Assembly: GCF_029227915.1 (NCBI RefSeq)
Contig: NC_079876.1
Coordinates: forward strand, 32,285,828 to 32,349,827
Direction of reading: 5' to 3'
Source: Hydractinia symbiolongicarpus
Taxonomy: Eukaryota; Cnidaria; Hydrozoa; Anthoathecata; Hydractiniidae
Length of the DNA: 64,000 nucleotides
A model generated the notes under the pieces. That model saw only the letters and a program-made list of their open reading frames with translations. It made no database searches and was not told the origin of the DNA. Of this stretch, positions 11,112 to 22,756 are shown one piece after another; positions within the stretch are counted from its first letter, which is position 1, and the number at the start of each line of letters is the position of its first letter. Both the position numbers and the translations under genes were made by a program.

Positions 11112-11475
11112 CCCAGCCGGCACAAGACGTCTTTTAGACGTCTTAAGATGTCTTTTTTTAATCTTCTGTTAGAAAACGCTATTAAGATGTCTTTAATGCA
11201 TCTTCTTAAGAACGTCTTTCAAAAGACATCTTTTATACGTCTTTTGAAAGTAAATAAATGCGAATCCTGTAGTATACGCATTTTAGATGTCTTTTAGAAG
11301 ATCTTTAAAAGACGTCTTTTAAAAGACATCTAAAAGTTATCTAAAACATATCTTTTAAAAGACGTCTTTCTCTTTTTGCTATAATGCATCTAAAACGCGT
11401 CTTTTAAAAGACGTCTTTTCCTACTTCTAAAAGTGGTCTAAAATGCGTCTTTTAAAAGACGTTCGATTTTTTATA
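11112..11475 (+). repeat. Left arm of the foldback element
   Basis: Dense runs of aaaagacgtcttt, agatgtctttt and related half-sites about 10-25 bp apart. Most are self-complementary, so the arm can pair with itself as well as with the right arm. Confidence 0.85.
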
Positions 11476-12542
11476 TGGAAAATTCGATTTAAAATAACGG
11501 GGGTGTTCGCAAACTTAGTTAGCATGTTTATTTTGTAGGAAATCAATTTTTCACGAAATTGAAAGTGGTAATTGTCACTTTTAATTATTTTTAAATACTA
11601 ATGTATTTTGGCGACCCTTCATAATACGTTTTTATTTCATTACGTCGTAATTTTGTTTTCCTGCACCCCCTGACGGATATTCTTTGACACTTGACCATTG
11701 GAACACTCAATAAAAATTGGCGGTAGTTTCATGAAAGCATCTGCGGGATACCGGTCGTTTAAAAAGTAAGTATTTTTGTTTTGTGATTCTCGGAATAGAG
11801 TACAGCGGTTTTTAGTACTAAGTCTAAAGGTCAAATTCGTGTTCGGTTTCCCTGGACACAAAAAGTCGGTCCCGGCCATCTTTTACAGAAAGATGGCGAT
11901 ATGTAAACAAGCAAACCCAGCTAGCCAGCCAGTAGTCAAAAAAAAGGACAAAGACTGGAAAGAAAATATTAAAGAAATCAAATTTGTTTTCTGGTTTTGG
12001 TGTTTAATGAAGGAACCGTTATTTTTATTCTATATGCTTTTATTTTTAGACAAAAACTATTTCTTTTAACCTTGAAAGAAATTGAGAAAATGTATATATT
12101 TTGTTTTTGTTATACACTGCTGAAGCTAGCTAATTAGTTATTAGGTAGCACCTAGCTATATAGGACGCTAGCTAACTTCAAGCTAAATGGAAAATACTGT
12201 CTAATTTTATCTTTATCTAACTCTAATCCTAACTCTGTCTTATTGCTCTTCGGTACAAACTGTCAATGGAAGCTCTGCCCTCCGCCTTTCTTCCTTTACC
12301 AGTCAATCAACAAAGTCAATTTTTCATATTTACCATTCATGACACTGTCCAGGTGTTTCAGAGTGATTTTAATCTGCAGAAAGTTCAGTTATGCCATGTT
12401 TACATAATATCAACATACATAAAGAGACCACATAACTAAAAACTAATTATATTTTGGTGTCATTAATGAAAACATGTTTTGGTAAAATAAAATTTATATA
12501 TATATACATTTTGTTTTTTAAATTTGAAACAAACCTTCAACT

Positions 12543-12910
12543 AAATTTTCAGATACTGTCACTTTGGGCAATGAATGATTCCCGTCTCCGCAAAGAAAGG
12601 AGATTGGTTAATCAAAAAGTTGACGAGATTTTAAAGAATGTTCTACTGTGCTACAGTCATTTACAAAAATAATGAGTAAATCGTTTTGCTATTACATAGT
12701 ATGCAAATGATCGCGTTAGGTTCATTGGTCTATTTCTCAAACATTTACTGACTACGTTTCTATAAAAATCTATTATTTATCTGGAAATAAGCTATTTCTT
12801 TCTCTCTAGAATCTGTCAACGAGCGTTTTAAAGATGCGAACGAACAAGAGATGAGACGCATAATTGGAACCAAACTTCGAAACGCTCCCAGTCAAAGGAT
12901 CAGGGACATA
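12543..12910 (+). other. Two exon-like blocks inside the foldback element
   Basis: At about 12552 a pyrimidine tract plus AG precedes an open stretch rich in charged residues (NDSRLRKERRLVNQKVDEIL), and at about 12810 ctctctag precedes SVNERFKDANEQEMRRIIGT and KLRNAPSQRIRDI with a stop soon after. Both read like the 3' exons of a captured or resident gene. I do not recognise the family. The phases have not been tied to a full gene, so this is tentative. Confidence 0.35.
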
Positions 12911-13479
12911 AGGGGTACCTTAAATGTATAAATTTCCAAAAAACAAATAAAAAGCCCTTTCGACTTACCTCATTTATGAATGTCATTTATACATTTAATA
13001 TATCTCTTTTTGTTTCTTCTGAACAGACTTCCTTATTATTTCCAATATTTATTTTGTTTATTTCGGCCTTGCAAGCGTTACGACGAATTTCAACTACTAG
13101 CAACTTTCACAAAATTTTTAAGGTGACTCTTTCATATGGCCTAAGCTCAATATGCTTAAGATTTTTTCGACTAGAGTTCCAATTTATGCTTTAAATAGCA
13201 TGGATAAGTTCACAAGTAGAATTCGTATTACAGATTATTGTAATGATCACAATTTGTAAATATGAATATATAAATGAATTGTATAGTGTTGATTATTAAT
13301 AATATTTTATTTATTTATTTCCGGTTATATTTAAATTATATTTATGTAATTATAAAATATATTTATTGTACGAGTTTGATATAAAAAGTTCAAAATATTT
13401 TTATCGCAAAATATTTGTCGTCTTTCATGTCGTTATTTCTGCAATTTATTAAAAATGTACGTTTTAAAACGTTAACGTA

Positions 13480-14007
13480 AACGTCTTAAATTTATTTTAT
13501 CAAATGCCTACAAAAACAACAAAAACAAAGGAAGACGTCTTATAGATAGATAAAAGAAGTCTTTGTCAAGATGCATTTAAGAAGTTGCATTTAAGATGCA
13601 TTTTAGTCGCTTCTACATCTGTAAAAGGTCTAAAAGGGGTCTTTAAAAAGACGCGTCGTAATAGTTTTTCTTAAAAACGTCTAAAAGAAGTCTTTGGGAA
13701 GATGCATTTAAAAAGTTGCATTTAAGATGCATTTTAGTCGCTCCTACATCTGTAAAAGGTCTAAAAGACGTCTTTAAAAAGACGCGTCGTAAAAAAATTT
13801 CTTTAAAACGTCTAAAAGACGTCTTTGGAAAGACGTCTTTTAAAAGATGTCTAAAAGAGATCTTTTGGAATGCATCTTTGAAAAGACCTCTTTTAGTCGC
13901 TTAAAAAGATTCATTATAGACGGACAAATCAGCGCTAAAAAAGACGTCTTTTAGAAATGCGGAAGATGTCTAAAAGACGTCTTTTAGACATCTTTGTGCC
14001 GGCTGGG
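13480..14007 (-). repeat. Right arm of the foldback element
   Basis: Same palindromic vocabulary as the left arm. It also contains a tandem duplication of about 120 bp: the block with gatgcatttaagaagttgcatttaagatgcattttagtcgc near 13570 is repeated near 13700. Confidence 0.8.
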
Positions 14008-14184
14008 TAGATTGTCATCTCATTATACGTAATAGATAAAATTGTAATTAAAACAGCAAATATATACTACCACTACTACTTTTAGCGGCCAAATGAGATA
14101 ATATAAAACTTAGTTAGATTAGCATACGAGAATTAGCATATGAAAGTACAGTATTAAATTAATTTGAGAGGAATCTCTATGTAG

Positions 14185-14616
14185 GAGTTAAAACAGCGAG
14201 TTGAAAGGCTTGAGGAGACAGTTGGAAGATTGGAAAAGAAGGTGAAAGTAAGTTATACACTAGAAATAATTGCTTTGAAGTGTAGAATGTGGTAAAACAG
14301 TAAATATAACTTAATGAATGATTAGAAAAGTCGATCAACTTTGCATGTTTTTGGAAGTTTAGAATGTAGCACAATTGGATCGTGTTTTTAGGAATTATCA
14401 GCTGAGAAAAAAGATTTATCTTGGGACGCCTTCCGGGACTTTTGTTCCCTAAATAAATCTTTGGGAGCTTATATAAGCTCCCAAAATTACAAGTCGTGGA
14501 AGGCGTCTAGTGGCTTCCGCACCTTCACCGAGGAGGACGATGTGCGGGAGCGGATGAAGCTGAAGAGGAGCAGTGGAAGTGGAAGAGGAAGAGGAAGAGG
14601 AGGGTATCAGTGGTGA
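14185..14616 (+). CDS. Last two exons of an unidentified gene: coiled coil and RG-rich C-terminus
   Basis: Exon 14185-14247 (after atgtag, before GTAAGT) encodes 21 residues with heptad leucines (LKQRVERLEETVGRLEKKV), a short coiled coil. Exon 14392-14616 (after tgtttttag) continues in phase 0 with DLSWDAFRDFCSLN, several Trp and Phe, an acidic TEEDD patch and a GRGRGRGGYQW tail, then TGA. The arginine-glycine tail resembles RNA-binding proteins, but I do not recognise the protein. GC content of the last exon is well above its surroundings, which supports real coding. Upstream exons were not identified; the 2.9-kb foldback element lies directly upstream. Confidence 0.6.
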
Positions 14617-14865
14617 AAAAAAATAAAAAAATGCTAAAACTTGCTGTTCTTAATTCATTCCTCTCAACCCATCCCCAGACTTTTCTTCTTATAAATTTTT
14701 TCTTTTGCACAACAGCATGCGGTTTTTATATTTAACGTAGTGTATAGTTATATAGTCAGTTAGCAAGCTTAACTTTAGGTTATAAAATTCTTGACTCGTT
14801 AATTTCATGGAATAACGTAGTTTGTTTTGATAATAGTCGTTTCTTTACATGTTGGGAAAATTTTT

Positions 14866-14871
14866 AATAAA
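14866..14871 (+). terminator. Candidate poly(A) signal AATAAA
   Basis: The first clear AATAAA on the plus strand more than 200 bp downstream of the TGA at 14614-14616. A likely but unproven 3' end signal for the coiled-coil/RG gene. Confidence 0.4.
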
Positions 14872-15041
14872 CATACTTAGTTTTACCTCAAGTTTTGGGA
14901 TTAAGCCTGAAATACACGATCCTTTAAAACGAAAGGTCAAAACCTGATGGATAATAACCAATATTTTTTAAAAGCTTAGTTAATTAGACACAAGTGTAAA
15001 CATTTAAGTATATGTAATTAACAAAATTACATAATTATTAC
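14872..15041. other. Short spacer, nothing recognised
   Basis: AT-rich spacer between the gene end and the tRNA-like sequence. Confidence 0.5.
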
Positions 15042-15110
15042 GCCCTGTTGGTCTAATGGCTATGACACTCTTGCAAACGAGAGATCCAGGTTCGAATCCT
15101 GGACAGGGCA
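15042..15110 (+). tRNA. tRNA-like gene with irregular anticodon arm (possible pseudogene)
   Basis: A perfect 7-bp acceptor stem (gccctgt/acaggggc-type pairing to acagggc), a T arm of 5 bp ccagg/cctgg with loop ttcgaat, a D arm starting ggtctaatgg (A box) and ggttcgaatcc (B box). The length is only 69 bases. The anticodon arm ctcttgcaaacgag pairs as CTC/GAG with an 8-base loop or CTCTT/GAGAG with 6, so it appears to have lost 3-4 bases and the anticodon cannot be assigned with confidence. It could be a decayed tRNA or the head of a SINE. Confidence 0.6.
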
Positions 15111-15269
15111 TGAAAAACAATTATCTTGCACCTACAACAACCAGGTTGTATTATATTGGCACATAATTCTGCTAATATGATTCACTGTATATTGACCTTA
15201 TATAAATGTAATACCTTACATTGAGTAGATCTTTGAGTTGTAGGGGGAGAGAGTTTCTATTAAGGTGCC

Positions 15270-15515
15270 TGCCCTACCTTGCCGTCCCCTTGCCATTGCC
15301 TACCCTTCCTATGCCTTTTCTGTTGCCTGCCTTCTATAGTCTTGTCTTTGCCTACCATGCCTTGCCTACCCCTGCCTTGCTGATTCCTCTTCCTGTTTCC
15401 TTGTTCCTCCTCCTGTTTCCTTGCCTGCTTTGCCGTGCCTTGCCGTGCCCTTTCCTTGCCGTGCTTAATGCCTTTGCCTTGGCAACCTCTCCGCAACACT
15501 TTCTATACTGGTTTC
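15270..15515 (+). repeat. CTTGCC-rich repeat, first copy
   Basis: Low-complexity pyrimidine-rich stretch built from ccttgcc, ctgcctt and cctatgcc words, ending caacctct..gcaacactttcta. An inverted copy lies at 17820-17900 plus 19604-19690, where a LINE has split it. The 145-codon open stretch across it has a Leu/Pro-rich, low-complexity product and is not taken as a gene. Confidence 0.8.
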
Positions 15516-15519
15516 CTTT

Positions 15520-16536
15520 TTTCTTTTTTGAATGGGATAATAAGTGTTGTCACTCTCCAAATATAGGACCTGGTACAGTCAAACCCCCTTGCTGGCGATA
15601 TTTTTTTGTTTTTCGCTTAGAAGAAATTAGTGGAGAGCGGAATCGTGTCAGAAAGTAAATTGGCTGTTGCAACAAGTTAGACATATGCTGCTGTCGTAAT
15701 TGTGTTCCACACAAAGTGCAATCGGACTCAGTGCAAATGTTCCAATGCTTTAAATGCCCGTTGCCGGAGGTTTGAGACTACCAGGTCTTTCGAGTCTCGT
15801 AACCGTTAATGACCACTGATTTTAGAGTTTTTTTAGTAGTGATGTCAGACTTTTGATTGAGAGAGGAACAAGGCGAACTGTGAAGCAGGCTTTCGCTTTG
15901 CAGAATGATTAGGAAAATGATTAGGGAGGTATTAAGACTTGCTAAACGGACTTGTGAGGTATAAACAATTTTGAGGTTTGCATGTGATTTGTTGTGTAAG
16001 CCATAACATTTTGTAAATATCCTTCTGCCGTGAAAGTGTAAATGAAGAATTAACAAAGGTACAATACGTGGTTTGTTCACCCGAATTTATCTCTCTTCGT
16101 TGAAACGGTCGTTTTAAATAAGAATTTGCTACACGATTTTTCGTATTATATATATTTCCTCCTTGAAATTAACACCCATTCGGGTACATATTACAAATTG
16201 CTTGCTTAGTCGATTAAAGCCAGATTTCGAATTCTACGCCGTATTTATTCGCTTTAAAAAATTAATAATCGCTTTTAAGTGTTTTTATTCGTGCTAGCGG
16301 ATATTCGTTATGTCCTGCATTTAATAAGGTCATACAGCATTCTGGTAATTTTATTTTTTTTTACTTAAAAATTATCCGCGCTTTGGAGTTTTGACGCAAA
16401 AATAAAAATTAACTCAGCCTTATTCGCATTCTGTCATTCAAAGGATTAGAATAAATAATAAAGGGGATATCCTATAAACGTTATATACATCTTTTGGAAC
16501 TGACATTACTAAAGTACAGTCAATTTGTCAATCTCG
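15520..16536. other. No recognised feature
   Basis: AT-rich sequence with no supported exon, RNA or terminal repeats. A minus-strand open stretch at 15778-16080 shows no family resemblance. Confidence 0.5.
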
Positions 16537-16644
16537 AAATGAGCATAAGTACTCTCGACTCTCCATCTGAGCCATGGCCCTCCTGGAAATAATAGACAGG
16601 GTATATCCCTGGATATTTGTGAGGCTAGCCATGTAAAATATGCA
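16537..16644 (+). mobile_element. 5'-truncated SINE (same family as 54399-54752)
   Basis: From aatgagcata to atatgcacatct this matches the last approximately 110 bp of the SINE at 54625-54733, including cctggaaataatagacaggg and gaggctagccatgtaaaatat. The tRNA-related head is missing. The tail follows without a break as a giant (ATCT)n tract. Confidence 0.85.
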
Positions 16645-17567
<923 letters not shown>

Positions 17568-17819
17568 GTATTTCGATTGAATCATCACTGGCCCTTTTAC
17601 AGCCCAACCCAAATCCTACCTAGGGTTTGCGGGTCTGACATCCTGCTTTTAAGGATCTTAACAGAGTGGTATGTATTTTTCAATAATTCTGCAGTCTCCA
17701 CAGTAAAATTGATCCCTAATGGAAGGAAATAAAGTAATTTCTAATTAGGTAATGCAGAACAAATGTAATGCCTACTCAAAGAGGCTGTGGGAACTTGCCC
17801 AAAAAACAAACAAATCAAT
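17568..17819. other. No recognised feature
   Basis: Spacer between the microsatellite and the inverted CTTGCC repeat; contains tagggtttgcgggtctgac, which I could not match to anything else in the window. Confidence 0.4.
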
Positions 17820-17900
17820 ATAGAAAGTGTTGCTGAGAGGTTGGCAAGCAAAGGCCGTAAGCACAGCAAAGAAACGGGAAGAGGAATCAGCAAGGCAGGG
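17820..17900 (-). repeat. CTTGCC-rich repeat, inverted second copy, left part
   Basis: On the minus strand this reads cccctgccttgctgattcc through gcaacactttcta, matching 15373-15515. Its other half lies beyond the LINE at 19604-19690. Confidence 0.85.
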
Positions 17901-19603
17901 GTAAGTAAGTAAGTAAGTAAGTAAACATTTATTTACCTAAGAAATGACAATTTGCATTACTAAAAGAATAAATTAGCAATTAGGAAGGAGGCTTTCCTGA
18001 TAGCCAAGGCTAAACAAAGGAGAAAGCCACCAAGAAAAATGTGAAATATTTTCATATGTCAGTAAATACTGTAAGTTTACAAAGATTAAAATGAAAAAGC
18101 ATTATTGATTATAATTAGTATAAATGAAAATTCAGTACCATATAGTCAAATAGAAAAAAGTAATGAGACAAAATAATGAAGAGGAAAGCTAGTTGATGTA
18201 TTGACTCATGTAGAAACTTGTAGCTAGGGATTTGATTGTGCTTAATTTACAGTTTGTGAGGTTACTATCAGGATAATTTCTTTGCAGATTGTTCCACTGT
18301 AATGTGGAGATTCTAGAGAATGAAAAAGATCCAAACGTCGATGTGTTAACTGTTGGTTCAATAAGCAAACGAACTGTGTTACATCTAGTTTCATGAGAGT
18401 GTGAGATTCGATCAAATTTGAGTGAGGTAAGTGTGTCAGATGGGAGGTTAGAGTTTAGGAATTTGTGGATAAATTGAATGTTAACTAGGTCGAAGAATTT
18501 AAGAATTCCAAGTTCTGCAAATATAGGCAAAGATGGGGATCTTGGTTCACTAAAGGTGATCAGCCTAAGGGCAGCCTTTTGGAGGGTAAGTATTCTGTGG
18601 GCTACTGTGGTGTCTCAAGTGCCCCATACTTGGCAAGCATAGCTTAAGTGAGAACTAAAGATAGCATGGTAAATGTTTAGCAGGGATTTTAGGGGAACAT
18701 AGTGACGAATTTTAGATAACATCCCATTGGCTCTTTGAAGTTTAGTAGCCACAGATGAGACATGATACTTCCAGGAAAGATGTTCATCAACATGAACACC
18801 CAGGTATTTTACACTTTTGCTAGGATAAATGCGCTTACCGCATAGAATCAAAAAAGGTAAAAATTCAAGCCTACGAGATTGGGATCTAAATACAAGAAAC
18901 TCTGTTTTGCTGGAGTTCAGTGATATTTTGTTGGCGTTAAGCCAACACACAAGGCGTTTTAGATCAGCATTCATCCCTCTACAAAGGGATTCTAGTGATT
19001 TTGAGAATTTCAGCAGATGAGTGTCGTCAGCAAAATGATAGGTCTCTGACGATTTGATACAATTATGCAGATCATTAATATACAACAAGAACAGCAGCGG
19101 ACCAAGAACAGAGCCTTGAGGCACACTATGTAGAATGGCTTTAAGTTGAGATTTGAATTCACCGATTGAGACATACTGGAGACGACCAGTTAAATAAGAC
19201 CCGAACCAATCATTTGCTTTTCCCCGAATACCATAGTGATTTAGCTTGGATAGAAGGATTTTGTGGTCAACAGTATCAAAAGCTTTTTGTAAGTCGACAA
19301 ACACTCCACAGGCAAGCTCACCTTTGTCAAGGCAATGTCTAATGCGTTCAACTATAGTAAGCACAGCCTGTGATGTTGAATGCTGTTTTCTGAATCCAAA
19401 CTGTTTGGGATATAGGATATCATGGTTGTTGAGAAAGCCTATGATTCTGTTGTACATAACCTTTTCATAGATTTTCTCAATGTTTGACAATAATGAGATT
19501 GGTCTGTAATTTGACACATCTATAGAAGAACCTTTGTTTTTGTAAACAGGCACCACTCTGGATGTTTTTAAAGATCTAGGAAAGATACCAGATTCAAACG
19601 AAA
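17901..19603 (-). mobile_element. 5'-truncated CR1/Jockey-like LINE with (ACTT)n tail
   Basis: Inserted into the inverted CTTGCC repeat, whose two halves abut its ends. On the minus strand the element ends in six (ACTT) units at 17901-17924 in place of poly(A). The 5' end is cut inside the RT fingers, so the endonuclease is missing. Confidence 0.85.
18189..19600 (-). pseudogene. LINE reverse transcriptase and C-terminal region, one nonsense mutation
   Basis: RT with PVYKNKGSSIDVSNYRPISL, FGFRKQHSTSQAV, FVDLQKAFDTVDH, VPQGSVLGPLLF and the catalytic FADDT, followed by the LNSSKTEFLVF and KYLGVHVD thumb segment. The frame is open from about 19600 to a TGA at 18615-18617 and continues in the same frame to a stop at 18189-18191, so only one internal stop breaks it. 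The style matches the CR1/Jockey group; the exact clade is not decided. The N-terminal approximately 30 residues of the longest ORF come from the host repeat. Confidence 0.9.
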
Positions 19604-19690
19604 GGGTAGGCAAGGCATAGGAGGCATAGGCAAGTGCATAGTAGGCAGGCACCAGAAAAGGCATAGGAAGGGTAGGGAGAGGCATGGTCA
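19604..19690 (-). repeat. CTTGCC-rich repeat, inverted second copy, right part
   Basis: Minus-strand reading (cctacccttcctatgcc...ccttgcctaccc) matches 15290-15372 and joins directly to 17820-17900 if the LINE is removed. Confidence 0.85.
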
Positions 19691-20498
19691 GTGTTGGAGG
19701 GCTTTAGTACAAGTATGCAGTATATTAATAATTTTGTGTAGCACACACAGCATTAAGGTGTATCAGGTGTAATGTATATTTTTTAAAAAACAACTTTCCT
19801 GCAAAAATACAATTTACGTATGTTGTGCGCATCGTATCAAATTTTCTCAAATGTTCCTGGCCAAATTTAAATAAGGAATTTTAATCCAGGGTGAGCACTT
19901 ACAGGTAAACAATGCCATACATCCACATAATAGCGTTACAAAAATAATTGTAGTTCAACGCTGTCGACTTTTCTTTTTCCAAAGTTTAACAAAAGTTATT
20001 GGTTTTGGCGGACGGTGTCAATGAATGTGGCTGGTGTCTTGGAGGAGGCAGGGGATGCTTACTCAAGGGCCCGCACCAGATCCCAAGCATGAGTGAATTT
20101 CACCAATCCTCGTGTTTCCACATTCATAGGTGTTTGTTTCAGTACAGTCGAAATCCATTAACTTTCCGATTATCCCTGTAAAGGGGAGAATGCAGAAGTT
20201 CTCCAGCAGCTTCTTATTCTTTGGAGAGAAACCTCCTTTTTTAATTAAACTTTCCGTCATAAAAGACTAGTTTTATCTGCATTGCGATGTAGTTACTCCT
20301 ATTCTCTATAAAAACACAGGTACCAGTCTGACGTTAACATAAGTCCAATCGCTTAGTATATACAGGTATATTGTGTCGCCTATCTGTATAGGCATTTGCA
20401 GTAGGATATAAAGCTATATATAATAGCAATTAATTAGACTAGCTTGGAACGTAGCTAAGGCTGGAGTTAAGCATATATCCCACACTGGTGTAAAGATC
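19691..20498. other. No recognised feature
   Basis: Mixed AT-rich spacer without supported coding or repeat structure. Confidence 0.5.
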
Positions 20499-20868
20499 AT
20501 GTCAGGTTACAGAAGCAGAAATTATTATGACATTATTTCCATACATATCGGGAAATTAAATAAGAAATATACATTTGAAGGTTTTCAAGACATGTTGACA
20601 ATTGCATAAAAACAACTTGTCGGAATTTACAAAGCCTCTGTAACAGAAAATGTAGATCTTACTGCAAAAAACGTTTTTCGATATATAAATAGTTTCTATT
20701 TCTGCGACTTGACACAAACTGGTGCATGCAAAGTTGATTTTCTGACCTACAAAATGGCAATGTTTATTACCCTGGGTCTTTTGTTACATGCATCAAATAT
20801 GGTTACGATCGTCCACAGAAATATGACTTTCCAATCCGCCTCCATGTCATTCAATGTTAAGAAGTGAC
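20499..20868 (+). pseudogene. Unidentified coding-like stretch with one stop
   Basis: From an ATG at 20499 the frame reads about 120 codons with a single in-frame TAA near 20607 and balanced codon use (for example ENVDLTAKNVFRYINSFYF and CDLTQTGACKVDFLTYKMA), ending at TGA at about 20866-20868. I do not recognise it. It may be the 5' part of the retrotransposon that follows or a separate relic. Confidence 0.3.
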
Positions 20869-21139
20869 ATTTGTGGTTGAGCAACGTAAAGGATTATACG
20901 TGACCACATCAACCTTTATATTTAAACTGATCATGAGTGTGGATGAAACGTGATTTTGCAAAATATGTATAGTTAGCTAGCTATGTTCTTTTGCTGACTT
21001 TGCTAAACTTTTTGGCTCTTAGTTTTTGGTATAAAATTGCCCAAGTCAACAATGGACGATCGTAGCTAGCTAAGTGTTGGGGCATTCCAACAGCGTAGAA
21101 ATCATCCAAGGCACAAACAACTTCGACCACTAGCTTTAA

Positions 21140-22114
21140 GGACACGAATCCCCAGGGCGTAACAAAGAGCTCCACTACCTTGCCTGCACACTAAGCATCA
21201 ACAGCGGCTTGCTAAATTTGGGCAACACATGTTACATCAATTCCATCTTGCAATGTTTTTATGTGTTACCCGCAGTTGCCACAGCCATCTCTGCAAATGA
21301 CTCCATTATGCCGATAGGTAAAAGTTTTGTAAGTATTCTACGCAAACTATCCTCTTCCAAGGTTCCAGTAAACACTTCTTCGTTTCTAAATGCATTAAAA
21401 GGCCATGTTTCTAATGCAAGGGGTGCTGCTTTTAATCCGTTCTCTCAGCAAGATGCCCTAGAGATTCTTGAGTATCTCATACCAGAGTTGTCCTTAGCCT
21501 TTCCTTTCTTTGGTAGATTATTCAACACTTGTGTGAAAATCTGCACTACTTGCAGCGCTTGCAATAATATTAGCACCTCTGAGCAAGTAAGTCCATTTCT
21601 TCAACTGCCCTTGACATCGACTGTACAATCTTCAATAGATAACTTTTTGGAGAGCAAAGAATTGTCAGGTGTCAACTCGTACTTCTGTCACTACTGCAAT
21701 AGTTACCAAACTGCAACAGTTGAAAAAGAGGTCGCAGAGTGCAGTTCAATTTTGGTTTTGCAATTAAAGCGGTTTGCCTATAACAAAGGTCTTGTGTCTA
21801 AGGGTTGTTCCCCTGTCACATGTTACCCGGGCACCGTTTCTATACCTATCACTGTAGAAAGTGAAGTCTCTTGTCGCAAGCACTACAACTTAAGGGCTGT
21901 AATTAACCACTCCGGAAATTTGAACAATGGCCATTACACTACTGTTGCTTATAACCAAGTGCATGGTAAGTGGTTTCATTGCAACAACAGAGCAGTGGTC
22001 CCTTGCAAACAAAGCTTGCGTAATGGTGTACAACCTTGCATCCTTTTCCTAAGAGCTTTAGGTAAATTGCAGTCAGCACCACATCTTCCGTCTTATGTCA
22101 GCAAGGGGGTTTGA
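21140..22114 (+). pseudogene. USP-family (peptidase C19) ubiquitin protease domain in a retrotransposon
   Basis: Open from 21140, without a clear ATG. Numbered from the TTG at 21209, the Cys box is LGNTCYINSILQCF with C8 as nucleophile; QQDALEIL (80-87) matches the USP QQDAxE motif; CxxC pairs at 112/115 and 160/163 form the USP zinc site; LVLQLKRF (183-189) and the His box GNLNNGHYTTVAY with H242 follow; N260 sits at the third catalytic position. All key residues of a working deubiquitinase are present and the length (about 280) is near the smallest USP cores. It is followed at 50-640 bp by the RT parts, and GC content and codon use match them. A host USP gene next to an unrelated RT is possible but the spacing argues for one ORF. 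Confidence 0.85.
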
Positions 22115-22167
22115 CTATTCTTTTTTTTTTTTTTTTTGTTTGTTTTTTGTAGTCTTTTCTTTGGAGA

Positions 22168-22551
22168 GTGACGACTCCACTTATTACCCCAATCAAAATA
22201 AAAGCAAAAAAAGAAAAATTACGCCAGCAATGGGGGTTAGACTGTACCAGATCCTATCTTTGGAGAGTGACGACTTCTCAGCAACCAGCAGAAATTAAAA
22301 AGCTTAAAAAAATAGAGAGAAAACAACAAATTTCATGGCAAAAACCCGCTGACACAGAAGCTTGGAGTGCTCTCAACAATGCTGTTTTCCACAACCTGTT
22401 AGGATCTCACCCTCTGTCAGACAGAATGGAAATTCTGGAATCCACAATTTACCATCATGCTTCCCTTCTCTTTGGATTTAAGGCTCAACCCACACATGCC
22501 CCATCTGGTTTAAACAGACGTGCCTTGCAGTCCATCTCGTTGGTAAAATAG
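22168..22551 (+). pseudogene. Pre-RT region of the USP retrotransposon
   Basis: Reads LKKIERKQQISWQKPADTEAW, DRMEILESTIYHHASLLFG and NRRALQSISL, similar to the region before the RT in the NeSL-like family. It ends at a TAG at 22549-22551, with a frame change towards the RT. The 19-bp word tctttggagagtgacgact occurs twice (near 22158 and 22257), a small internal duplication. Confidence 0.6.
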
Positions 22552-22756
22552 AAAAATTCTCTTCTTTAACAACTGGAAACGTGTCGGACTTAATGCAGAG
22601 GGAACATTTACAAAATTCGCTAGGCAATGTTAAATTAAAGTTAACAACATTACGCCGGGGAGAACAGAACAGAAAAAAGCGATGAAAGATCTGCAATGCA
22701 AACCGTGCATTTGGTAAGAATCCTTATCAGGCTGGTAAAGATCTGCTGGATCCCAA

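Larger units (their letters stand above)
11112..14007. mobile_element. 2.9-kb foldback DNA element with GACGTC-palindrome arms and TA flanks
   Basis: Both ends start with the same 14 bp, cccagccggcacaa, in opposite orientation (11112-11125 and 13994-14007), directly flanked by TA (11110-11111 and 14008-14009), consistent with a TA target duplication. Each end continues into several hundred bases built from aagacgtctt/aaaagacatct palindromes. The interior of about 2 kb has no recognisable transposase but includes exon-like blocks. It lies upstream of, possibly in an intron of, the plus-strand gene ending at 14616. Superfamily not assigned. Confidence 0.8.

Noticed and set aside
15221-15658. 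145-codon Leu/Pro-rich ORF resembling a secreted or membrane protein
   Set aside because: Lies in a low-complexity CTTGCC repeat that is present again inverted; hydrophobicity comes from the repeat.
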